Part shown: piece after piece, positions 42,347 to 49,568 of the stretch
Layout of the letters: every line of letters begins with the position of its first letter
Numbering within the stretch: the stretch's first letter is position 1
From: Kitasatospora sp. NBC_00315
GTDB lineage: Bacteria; Actinomycetota; Actinomycetes; Streptomycetales; Streptomycetaceae
Direction: 5' to 3'
Assembly: GCF_041435095.1 (NCBI RefSeq)
Contig: NZ_CP108025.1
Location: 3,224,001-3,288,000, forward strand
Length of the DNA stretch: 64,000 nucleotides
Notes under the pieces: generated by a model
Seen by the model: only the letters and a program-made list of their open reading frames with translations
Databases searched by the model: none
What the model was told of the DNA's origin: nothing
Program-made: the position numbers and the translations under genes

Positions 42347-42407
42347 GCGGAGCGGTCGGGCGGAGCGGTCGGGCGGAGCGGTCGGGCGGAGCGGTCGGGC
42401 GGAGCGG
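42347..42407. repeat. four and a half 13-bp tandem repeats
   Basis: Identical units GCGGAGCGGTCGG at 42347, 42360, 42373 and 42386 plus a 9-bp remnant end 2 bp before the membrane-protein stop codon. They lie in the spacer between that gene and the epimerase gene. Confidence 0.9.
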
Positions 42408-42409
42408 GC

Positions 42410-43522
42410 TCAGCGGTGCGAGCCCGGCTGGCCCAGCACCGCCCAGGCGTAGGGCAGCAGCAGCGCTCCCGCGACCGCGCAGCCGACCAGCTGGGCGCCG
42501 GCCGGGCCGTGGACGCCTGGCCACACCGGGGTCCGGAGCAGCAGCGTCACCCCGGCTCCCGCGGCCGTGCCCGCCAGCGCGGCGCGGGGCCGGCCGCAGT
42601 GCAGCAGCAGCGCCGCGAGGACGAACAGCAGGCCGAGGGCCCCCTGCGCCGCCCACTGGACGCCGTCCGCCCGGTGGACGGCGTCGAGCAGCAGCCCGCC
42701 GGGACGCGGACCGGGGCGCGGCGCGAGCACGGTGAGCACCGAGAGCGCGGCGAAGCTCAGCAGGGCGAGCGATGCGAGGTGGAGGGCGGCCGCCACCGGG
42801 AGCACCGGGCGCATCCGGGCCCGGAACTCGGCGATCGTCCCCGCCGCCCGCAGATGCACCCGGCCGACGTGCCGGTACCAGCGGGCGGCCCACTCGGCCG
42901 TCCCGATCGCCACCGCGGCCGCCACCGTCAGGGCGGCCTGGACCGGGCCGGGCGCCCGGAGCGCCGGCGACAGCAGCAGCGCGGCCGTGCAGAGCCCCTG
43001 GCCGAGCACCGCCGGCCCCTGACCGCCCGGCCACCGGTTCCCCGACGGCCGACCGCCCGGCCGGGCGGCGTACGCCGCGCAGACGGCCAGCCAGCCACCC
43101 GCGAGCACGGCCGTCACGAGAACGGCCGCGCCCGGCGGGCCGGGCCGCGCGGCCCGCACGGCGGCCAGGGCCGCGCAGGGCGGGGCGGCCAGCAGGGCCG
43201 TCCGGGCGGCGCCGGCGGAGCGCCGCCGCCAGGACTCCGCCGGCCGGTCCCGGGCCGCCTCGGGCGGGCGTCGGGGCACCCGGGCGTAGAGCTCCTCGGC
43301 CAGCGCGAACACGTCGGCGTGCCGGTAGCGGGCCGTGCGGCCCGGGCCGAGACCGGCCTCCTCCAGTCCGGCGGCGATCTCCAGCGCGTCGACCGCCCGC
43401 TCGCAGAGCTCGCGGTGGCGGGCCATCAGCTCGCGCACCGGATCCCCGGAGCCGGCGGGCGGGCTCTCAAGCCGTTCGGCCACCGCCGGCGCCCTCCCGG
43501 AGGACGCCTCCCCCCCGGTCAT
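42410..43522 (-). CDS. integral membrane protein in glycosyltransferase operon
   Basis: A 370-residue protein. The soluble N-terminal part (residues 1-105) contains ELCERAVDALEIAAGLEE and a FALAEELYARVPRR region; the rest has about seven to nine hydrophobic segments (115-365). No catalytic motif is recognised. Its ATG overlaps the stop of the glycosyltransferase gene (ATGA), so the two are coupled and probably function together, for example in export or anchoring of a polymer. The family appears restricted to actinomycetes from what I recall. Confidence 0.8.
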   Translation of the reverse strand: MTGGEASSGRAPAVAERLESPPAGSGDPVRELMARHRELCERAVDALEIAAGLEEAGLGPGRTARYRHADVFALAEELYARVPRRPPEAARDRPAESWRRRSAGAARTALLAAPPCAALAAVRAARPGPPGAAVLVTAVLAGGWLAVCAAYAARPGGRPSGNRWPGGQGPAVLGQGLCTAALLLSPALRAPGPVQAALTVAAAVAIGTAEWAARWYRHVGRVHLRAAGTIAEFRARMRPVLPVAAALHLASLALLSFAALSVLTVLAPRPGPRPGGLLLDAVHRADGVQWAAQGALGLLFVLAALLLHCGRPRAALAGTAAGAGVTLLLRTPVWPGVHGPAGAQLVGCAVAGALLLPYAWAVLGQPGSHR

Positions 43523-45207
43523 CGGACCACCTCCGCCAGGGCTTCCGGGGTCGACCGGCCGTCCACCGCCGACGCACGGGGGGCCGGCTCGGCCGCCCCG
43601 GCCGGCTCGTCGGCGGGGGCGGGCGCCGAGGGCGCTCCGGTGACCGGGACGCCGCCCGGGATCCCCCGGTCCGCCGCGGGGGCGCCCGCCATCCAGTACT
43701 CCGCCGGCCGCGCGAAGGGGCGCAGCCGCTCCCCCGCCGAGCCACTGTCCGGGGCGGGGAACGCGGGCCAGTGCGAGACCAGCTCCAGGTAGATGTCGCG
43801 GAAGGCGGTGACCACCGGTTCCACGGCGAAGCGTTCCTGCGCCCGCAGGCGGCCGGCCAGCCCCAGCCGCGCGCGGCGCTCCTCGTCGCCGAGCAGCGCC
43901 AGGCAGGCCCCGGCGAGCGCCCGCGGATCCCTCGGCGGGACCAGCAGACCGGTCGGGCCGACCACCTCGCGGGCCACCCCGGTGTCGGTGGACACCACGG
44001 CCCGGCCGCTCAGCATCGCGTCCGCGAGCAGCCCGGGGCCGCGCTGGGCGAGCGCCGAGAAGACCAGTACGGTGCCGCCCTCCCAGGCCGCGGCGAGATC
44101 GGCGGGCCGGCCGGCGAACTCCACCGCGGCGGTGAGCCCGAGCCGTCCGGCGATCGCCTCGCAGTGGGCGCGGTAGCCGGGTGCGGCCTCCTCGCCGTGG
44201 ATCCGCAGCCGCGCCGCCGGCAGCTCGGCCCGGACCAGGGCGAAGGCGTGCAGCATCAGGGCCGGGTCGCGCCCCGGATCCAGTGCGCCGGCCCACACCA
44301 GGGTGGGCGTCCCCGGTTCGGGACCGGCGGCCGGCCGGGTCACCTCCGGGGTGCCCCGGTGGACCACCCGGGTACGGGCCTGGTCCGCGCCGCAGCGGCG
44401 CTGCCACTGCTGGTCGTGGACGCTGCCCGGGGTCAGCACGGCCGCCTGGCGGTACGTCTCCTCGGTGAGCAGCCGGAAGAAGGTGAGCAGCAGGGCCCGG
44501 ACCGGCCAGCGGTAGGGCGCCTCCCGGTAGCCTGCGTACTGCTCCCGCAGGTGCAGGCCGTGCTCGGTGACGACGAAGGGGACCCCGTACAGCCGCTTCG
44601 CGGCGAGCGCGGGGAGTGCGGCCGGGCCGCCGCCGACCACGTGGCAGACGTCCGCCGAGCCGAGGCCGCCGGGGCCGGTGCCGTACCAGGGCGCGGAGAG
44701 CGGCCGCAGGCACTGCTCCAGCAGATCGGCCGCGACCAGGACGTCGCAGACCATCGGCTGCCCGGCGGCCGTGTCGGCGCCGGGCGAGCGCCAGGCCCGC
44801 TCCAGCACCCGCTGGGCCTGCCCGGAGGCGAGCAGGGCGGGCAGCGCGCCGTCCTCCCGGGCCAGCGCGGCCAGCCGGTACAGGCCGACCGCGAAGGAGG
44901 CCCGCTCACGCGGCATCACCAGGGCCCGGACCAGTTGCTCGTACGCCTGGAGGTACTGCCGGCGGCGCAGCGCGCCCGGTCTGCGCCCGGCCGGGCGCAC
45001 CCCCCACATCGGCAGCTCGTGGACGGCGGCGGTGCGGCCCGGGCGGTCCGGCCGCTCGTCCGGCCCGTCCGGCCGCCCGGCCCGGCGGGCGAGCACGAAG
45101 AGCTCGAACTCGTGCTCGCCGAGCCCTTCCACGAGCCGGGCGCACCAGCCCGGACCGCCACGGTGTGCATACGGGCGAGTGCCCTCGGTGAGCAGTGCGA
45201 CGCGCAC
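43519..45207 (-). CDS. GT4-family glycosyltransferase with DUF3492-type N-terminus
   Basis: A 562-residue glycosyltransferase of the GT-B fold, similar in layout to PelF-type enzymes. It starts RVALLTEGTRPYAHRGGPG, includes a CHVVGGGPAALPALAAKRLYG segment and VVTEHGLHLREQ (acceptor region), then the donor-binding half with VWAGALDPGRDPALML and EGGTVLVFSALAQRGPGLLADAML with the EX7E-like end. The C-terminal 75 residues are Pro/Ala-rich. The GTG start has GGAGG 5 nt upstream, and this site overlaps the last of four 11-bp-spaced direct repeats. It heads the operon with the membrane protein and epimerase. Confidence 0.87.
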   Translation of the reverse strand: MRVALLTEGTRPYAHRGGPGWCARLVEGLGEHEFELFVLARRAGRPDGPDERPDRPGRTAAVHELPMWGVRPAGRRPGALRRRQYLQAYEQLVRALVMPRERASFAVGLYRLAALAREDGALPALLASGQAQRVLERAWRSPGADTAAGQPMVCDVLVAADLLEQCLRPLSAPWYGTGPGGLGSADVCHVVGGGPAALPALAAKRLYGVPFVVTEHGLHLREQYAGYREAPYRWPVRALLLTFFRLLTEETYRQAAVLTPGSVHDQQWQRRCGADQARTRVVHRGTPEVTRPAAGPEPGTPTLVWAGALDPGRDPALMLHAFALVRAELPAARLRIHGEEAAPGYRAHCEAIAGRLGLTAAVEFAGRPADLAAAWEGGTVLVFSALAQRGPGLLADAMLSGRAVVSTDTGVAREVVGPTGLLVPPRDPRALAGACLALLGDEERRARLGLAGRLRAQERFAVEPVVTAFRDIYLELVSHWPAFPAPDSGSAGERLRPFARPAEYWMAGAPAADRGIPGGVPVTGAPSAPAPADEPAGAAEPAPRASAVDGRSTPEALAEVVR

Positions 45208-45556
45208 GAAGACCTCCGGAGCAGAACGGATCAGGAGCGGATCAGAAGCGGATCAGGAAAGGACCGACGGACGGCTGCAGCGGTCGAGGACACGGGGAGC
45301 CCGATCGGCCGACATCACCGCGCGCCGGTGAGGCGCCCCGCGGTCGGCGCCGAGGACGCCGCCCGGCAGGCCGCGCCCCGGCCCGTCGAAGGCTCCCTCC
45401 GCAGCCGCCCCTTGGGCACCCCGACGGCTGCGACTCCCCCACATCTGTTCGGTCCGACTCCGAAAAAGGTAGGACGGACCGCCGACGATCCATCGGCCGG
45501 CCGCCTGCTTGCCACCTGAACGAGTGAACCGGCGTGACCAACCCCGCCCGCTCGCG
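45208..45556. other. 349-bp divergent-end spacer, no gene seen
   Basis: Between the glycosyltransferase start and the hydrolase stop. It holds the 11-bp-spaced repeats (45216-45256) and an AT-richer segment near 45450-45480 with TACCTT on the minus strand (possible -10). Open frames here are low-complexity and Arg/Pro-rich and are not supported as genes. Confidence 0.5.
45216..45256 (-). promoter_or_regulatory. four 8-bp direct repeats at 11-bp spacing before the glycosyltransferase
   Basis: On the coding strand CTGATCCG occurs at 45249-45256, 45238-45245 and 45227-45234, and a fourth copy with one change (CTGCTCCG) at 45216-45223 merges with the ribosome site. Direct repeats spaced by one helical turn resemble binding sites of SARP or OmpR-type regulators. 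Confidence 0.6.
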
Positions 45557-46561
45557 TTAGGCGCCGGCCGCCCCGCCGCCCTCCTCCGCGGCGCCGGACG
45601 CCGCCACCGCGCCCGCCGGGGCGCCGCCCGCCCCGGCCGCCGCGAGCAGCTCCCGCGCCGCCCGCGCCACCTGGGCCGCGTACTCCATCATCGCCACGTG
45701 CCCCGACTCCGGCAGCACCAGCAGCCGGGCGTCCGGGAAGGCCGCGCAGGCCCGCCGGGCGGAGCGGTACGAGACCAGCCTGTCCTTCAGGCCGTACACC
45801 AGCAGCACCGGCACCCGGACCAGCTCGGCCTGCCGCCACAGCGCCTGGTCGCCGCGCTCGGTGTAGGCCGAGACGATCCCGCGCGCGGAGCCCGCCATCA
45901 CCTGCATCGCGTACGGCAGCCCCATCCGGCGCCGGTACTCGGTGACCGCGTCCGCCCGCCGGCCGGCCGGCATCGCATCGGCGTCGCCGTACACCAGCCG
46001 CAACAGGCCGTCGGTCGCGTCCTCGGCAGTGCGGGGCTTCGGCGAGATCCTCCGCAGCAGGGCGGGCAGGCCGGGCACCGCGAGCAGGCCGGTCGGCCAG
46101 GCGGTGCGCTGCGGCGGCAGCTCCGGCAGGGCCGGGGAGATCAGGGTCAGGCTCCGGACGAGGTCCGGGCGCAGCGCCGCGAGCCGCACCGCGACGGCGC
46201 CGCCGAGCGAGTTGCCGAACAGGTGCACCGGGCCGCGCCCGGCCGCCTCCAGATAGCCGATCACTGCCCTGACGTGCCCGGACACCGTGAGGTTGCCGTC
46301 CAGCGGCGGCGCCGAGCGGCCGAAGCCGGGCAGGTCCACCGCCTCGCCGGCGACCAGGTCCGCGAGCTCGTCCATCAACTCGGTCCAGTTGTCGGCCGAG
46401 CCGCCGAGCCCGTGCACGAAGAGCGCCGGCGGCAGCTCCTCGCGACCGCCGTCCCCCGCTCCGCGGGCCGCCCGCACGACCAGCACGGCCCCGGGAACCT
46501 CGACCGTCCGGAGCCCGGCCTCGTCCCACTCCTCGGTACGCACCTGCTGCTCAGCGCTCAT
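45557..46561 (-). CDS. alpha/beta hydrolase
   Basis: A 334-residue alpha/beta hydrolase. PALFVHGLGGSADNW forms the oxyanion region, VHLFGNSLGGAVAVRL carries the nucleophile Ser (GNSLGG), and the catalytic acid and His are in LVYGLKDRLVSYRSA and LPESGHVAMMEY. A cap domain lies at about residues 155-245. The C-terminal 35 residues are Ala/Gly-rich. The ATG at 46561 has no ribosome site, but TACCAT lies 8 nt upstream, suggesting a leaderless message. The substrate is unknown. Confidence 0.88.
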   Translation of the reverse strand: MSAEQQVRTEEWDEAGLRTVEVPGAVLVVRAARGAGDGGREELPPALFVHGLGGSADNWTELMDELADLVAGEAVDLPGFGRSAPPLDGNLTVSGHVRAVIGYLEAAGRGPVHLFGNSLGGAVAVRLAALRPDLVRSLTLISPALPELPPQRTAWPTGLLAVPGLPALLRRISPKPRTAEDATDGLLRLVYGDADAMPAGRRADAVTEYRRRMGLPYAMQVMAGSARGIVSAYTERGDQALWRQAELVRVPVLLVYGLKDRLVSYRSARRACAAFPDARLLVLPESGHVAMMEYAAQVARAARELLAAAGAGGAPAGAVAASGAAEEGGGAAGA

Positions 46562-46780
46562 GGAGGACGATGGTAGTGAGGCCCGGCGGGTAATTCCCAG
46601 GCCCCGAAGCGGTAGCGTTCCCGGGCCGCACCCCTGCCATCGGCCGTGGTCAGACCGTAGTGTGGGCCCCTCACCGGGGGTACCGGGCATTTCTCGGCTC
46701 CACCCGGCGCGATTGTGGTTACCGAAAAGTAGAATCAGACATCTTGCCAGTGCTGTAGATCCCGTGAAGTGAGGAGCGCC

Positions 46781-47461
46781 GTGACGGCCATCCAGGAGGC
46801 GCAGGAGCGCCCGCGCGGTGCCCGCCTGCCGCGAAGCGCCCGCCGTGAACAACTGCTCGGCGCCGCCCAGGAGGTGTTCGTCGCCCAGGGCTACCACGCC
46901 GCCGCCATGGACGACATCGCCGATCGCGCCGGGGTCAGCAAGCCGGTGCTGTACCAGCACTTCCCCGGAAAGCTGGAGCTCTACCTCGCGCTGCTCGACA
47001 AGCACTGCGACGCACTGGTCGAGGCGACCCGCACCGCGCTGTCGGCCACCACCGACAACAAGCAGCGGGTGGCCGCCACCATGGAGGCGTACTTCCACTA
47101 CGTCGCCAGCGAGTCCGGCGCGTTCCGGCTGGTCTTCGAGTCGGACCTGACCAACGAGCCGGCCGTGCGCGAACGCGTCGACCGGGCCGCCGACCTGAGC
47201 GCGACGCTGGTCAGCCAGGTCATCGCGGAGGACACCGACCTGCCCGAGGCCGAGGCCAAGCTGCTCGCGGCCGGCGTCTGCGGGCTGGCCCAGATCACCG
47301 CCCGGTACTGGCTCTCGCAGGGCCGGGAGATCCCGCACGACGAGGCCGTCCGGCTGGTCGCCAGCCTGGCCTGGCGCGGCCTGAAGGGCTTCCCGATGCA
47401 CCCCGGGGCCCAGGACGGCGACGAGGACGGCGAGGGGACCGCCGAACAGGCGATCTCCTGA
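46781..47461 (+). CDS. TetR-family transcriptional regulator
   Basis: A 226-residue TetR regulator. The helix-turn-helix lies at about residues 20-65 (AAQEVFVAQGYHAAAMDDIADRAGVSK shortened; ends VLYQHFPGKLELY). The C-terminal ligand domain is helical, about 75-205, and the tail is acidic. I use the GTG at 46781 with GAGGAG 5 nt upstream; another GTG at 46769 overlaps that site. It is divergent from the alpha/beta hydrolase across 219 bp, and TAGAAT at 46730-46735 may be its -10. A fatty-acid-responsive role would be a guess. Confidence 0.85.
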   Translation: MTAIQEAQERPRGARLPRSARREQLLGAAQEVFVAQGYHAAAMDDIADRAGVSKPVLYQHFPGKLELYLALLDKHCDALVEATRTALSATTDNKQRVAATMEAYFHYVASESGAFRLVFESDLTNEPAVRERVDRAADLSATLVSQVIAEDTDLPEAEAKLLAAGVCGLAQITARYWLSQGREIPHDEAVRLVASLAWRGLKGFPMHPGAQDGDEDGEGTAEQAIS

Positions 47462-47583
47462 CCTTCACCTCAGTGCCGACCACGTGCTCTATGGTGAAGC
47501 CGTACGGCGCGATCACCGCGAACGCCTTCACCAGGCGATCACGGCCTCGCGCGTGGAGGCTGCAACCCGGAGGGACGGAAGCC

Positions 47584-47811
47584 GTGGAGGTCAAGATCGG
47601 CGTGCAGAACGCGCCCCGAGAGATCGTTCTCGAGAGCCCGCAGACTGCCGATGAGGTCGAGAGCGCGGTCGCGAAGGCGCTGGAGGGCACCTCGAAGCTC
47701 CTCACGCTGACCGACGAGCACGGCCGCCGCGTCATCGTCCCGGCCGAGCGCCTGGCGTACGTGGAGATCGGCGAGCCGGCCGTCCGCAAGGTCGGTTTCG
47801 GCAACGTCTGA
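47584..47811 (+). CDS. DUF3107 family protein
   Basis: A 75-residue protein of the actinobacterial DUF3107 family (mycobacterial TB9.4-like). It starts EVKIGVQNAPREIVLES and ends VEIGEPAVRKVGFG, both typical. The fold is likely alpha/beta without catalytic motifs; the function is unknown. The GTG has GGAGGGA 9 nt upstream. In actinomycetes it regularly lies downstream of this TetR gene and near the ferritin-like and DEAD-box genes, as here. A strong hairpin follows 7 bp after the stop. Confidence 0.88.
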   Translation: MEVKIGVQNAPREIVLESPQTADEVESAVAKALEGTSKLLTLTDEHGRRVIVPAERLAYVEIGEPAVRKVGFGNV

Positions 47812-47817
47812 GACGTC

Positions 47818-47858
47818 CGACGGTGCCCCGCCCCCTGTCCGGGGGCGGGGCACCGTCG
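47818..47858 (+). terminator. 18-bp perfect inverted repeat terminator
   Basis: Arms 47818-47835 and 47841-47858 with a TGTCC loop, directly after the DUF3107 gene. Confidence 0.85.
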
Positions 47859-47958
47859 CGTTGCGGGCCGGGGGCGGCGGCGGGTGTAGCGCCCCGGCGC
47901 GCGGGTAGTACGGCGAGCGTGCGCAGTCGCACCGCTCCCGAGCCCCCGGAGGCTGGTC

Positions 47959-48273
47959 TTGCTGGTCGAGTCGATCGCCTTCGTCGTCATCGGCCTGCTG
48001 GTCGCAGCGGTCGCGCTGACCGCGCTGCCCGAGTACTTCCGGACGCCGCGCGGCCTGACCGTCGGTACCGCCGTGGTGGCGGCCCTGCTCAGCGGGGTGA
48101 TAGCGCACTACGCCCTCGACGGGAGGCCGGCGCCGGTGATACTGGCGATCTCGGCCACCGGCTCGGCGCTGCTGGTCTCCGTCCTGGCCCGCCCGGACCG
48201 GGTCACCCACGCGCACCGGGCGCACCGCGCCCGCCGGCCCGGTGGCCGGCGCCGCCCCCACCGGCACGCGTAG
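47959..48273 (+). CDS. small integral membrane protein (TTG start)
   Basis: A 104-residue protein with three hydrophobic segments (about 3-24, 32-50, 58-78) and a strongly basic His/Arg-rich tail (RAHRARRPGGRRRPHRHA). The start is a TTG with GGAGG 6 nt upstream; there is no ATG or GTG alternative nearby. Function unknown. It lies alone between a terminator and the convergent ferritin-like gene. Confidence 0.6.
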   Translation: MLVESIAFVVIGLLVAAVALTALPEYFRTPRGLTVGTAVVAALLSGVIAHYALDGRPAPVILAISATGSALLVSVLARPDRVTHAHRAHRARRPGGRRRPHRHA

Positions 48274-48315
48274 GACGCCCCGGCCGGCCGGACACCCCGG
48301 CCTTCACGGGCCGGG

Positions 48316-49044
48316 TCAGGAGGCCAGCCCGAGCGCGGCCATCCGCCGGGTGTGCGCCTCGGTGATCCGGTTGAACATCTTGCCGACCTCCACCAGGTCG
48401 AAGCCCTTCACCTGAGCCCCGCCGACCAGCAGGTTCGACAGCGCGTCGCGCTCCGCCACGACCCGCTGCGCCTGGCTGAGCGCCTCGCCCATCAGCCGAC
48501 GGCCCCAGAGCGCCAGCCGGCCGCCGACCCGCGGGTTCTCCTCGATCGCCTGGCGGACCTTGTCGACCGCGAACTGCGCGTGCCCGGTGTCGGACATCAC
48601 GCCGATCATCAGATCCCTGGTGTCGTCGTCCAGCCGGACGGCCACCTCGCGGTAGAAGTCGGTCGCGATGGAGTCGCCGACGTACGCCTTGACCAGGCCC
48701 TCCAGCCAGTCGGACGGCGCGGTCATCCGGTGGAAGGCGTCCAGCGGCTCGACGAACGGCGTCATCGCCTCCACCGGATCGGCGCCGACCTCGGCGAGCC
48801 GGTCGTGCAACAGTTGGTAGTGGTGGAACTCGGCGGAGGCCATCCTGGCCAGTGCGGCCTTGTCCGCCAGGCCGGGCGCGAACTTGGCGTCCTCGGCCAG
48901 CCGCTCGAAGGCGCTCAGCTCGCCGTACGCGAGGGCGCCGAGCAGGTCCAGTACCGCCGCCCGGTAGCCCGGGTCGGCCGAGCAGGCCACCCAGTCACCG
49001 ATCGATCCGGTACCGGCGTCCTGCGTCTCACCTTGGGTCTCCAT
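48316..49044 (-). CDS. ferritin-like fold protein (MiaE-like family)
   Basis: A 242-residue helical protein of the actinobacterial ferritin-like family often annotated as MiaE-like hydroxylase. Four-helix bundle elements with carboxylate and His pairs are visible: ALAYGELSAFERLAEDA, ARMASAEFHHYQLLHDRL (E-x2-H-type ligands) and KAYVGDSIATDFYREVA, then DTGHAQFAVDKV. A di-iron site is plausible, but oxygenase activity is not shown. The ATG at 49044 has only a weak AAGGTG site. It is divergent from the DEAD-box helicase. Confidence 0.82.
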   Translation of the reverse strand: METQGETQDAGTGSIGDWVACSADPGYRAAVLDLLGALAYGELSAFERLAEDAKFAPGLADKAALARMASAEFHHYQLLHDRLAEVGADPVEAMTPFVEPLDAFHRMTAPSDWLEGLVKAYVGDSIATDFYREVAVRLDDDTRDLMIGVMSDTGHAQFAVDKVRQAIEENPRVGGRLALWGRRLMGEALSQAQRVVAERDALSNLLVGGAQVKGFDLVEVGKMFNRITEAHTRRMAALGLAS

Positions 49045-49568
49045 GGCTCGCCACCTTAGTCCGACCGCCCCGCCCCGGCCGCCCGTGTCAGACGCGTCAC
49101 GTGTTCGAGTCGTCGCGTGACTGTATGGTGGTAGGGAGGCCCGTAGTGCTCGCACGGTTCCGCCGCCCTTCGGCGGAGCGCGCGAGCCGGCTCCGCACGG
49201 CGACCGCCCCCCGGGGCGGTGCCGGCACGGACGCCGGGCGCTCACGTACGCGGATGCCCGGTCGGAGAGCCGATCGGCTCCGACCTTGGCTTGGACCTCA
49301 AGCCTTGGCACCGCATCAGTGGCCGAGCGAGGGCCGCCGCGGACCGCGCCCCACGGCGCAGGTCCCGCGCCGGGTCCCTCACGGGAAATCCTCCCCCACG
49401 CCGCCGGGCGACGCGCCTTCACCGGGCCGTCCGACCCCGGCCGGCCGCAGGGACCGGCGCGGTTGTGCGTCCGACGCAGCTGTACTCGGGCCGATCCGGC
49501 CCGCCCGCAGCCGCGCGGCTGCCCGCCGCCCTCTCGCTCTCGGCCCTCCACATGGAAGAGGCAGCACC
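49045..49568 (+). promoter_or_regulatory. 524-bp spacer with structured helicase leader
   Basis: No gene is seen. TGTATGGT near 49122-49129 is an extended -10 candidate, which would give the helicase a leader of about 430 nt. The leader has several strong hairpins, for example TCCGCCG / CGGCGGA near 49162-49180 and CGCCCC / GGGGCG near 49207-49220. Long structured leaders are common for RNA helicases that autoregulate or respond to cold. Confidence 0.4.

Noticed and set aside
45195..45527. 110-codon Arg/Pro-rich ORF
   Set aside because: No ribosome site, low complexity, and it overlaps the 5-prime end of the glycosyltransferase gene.
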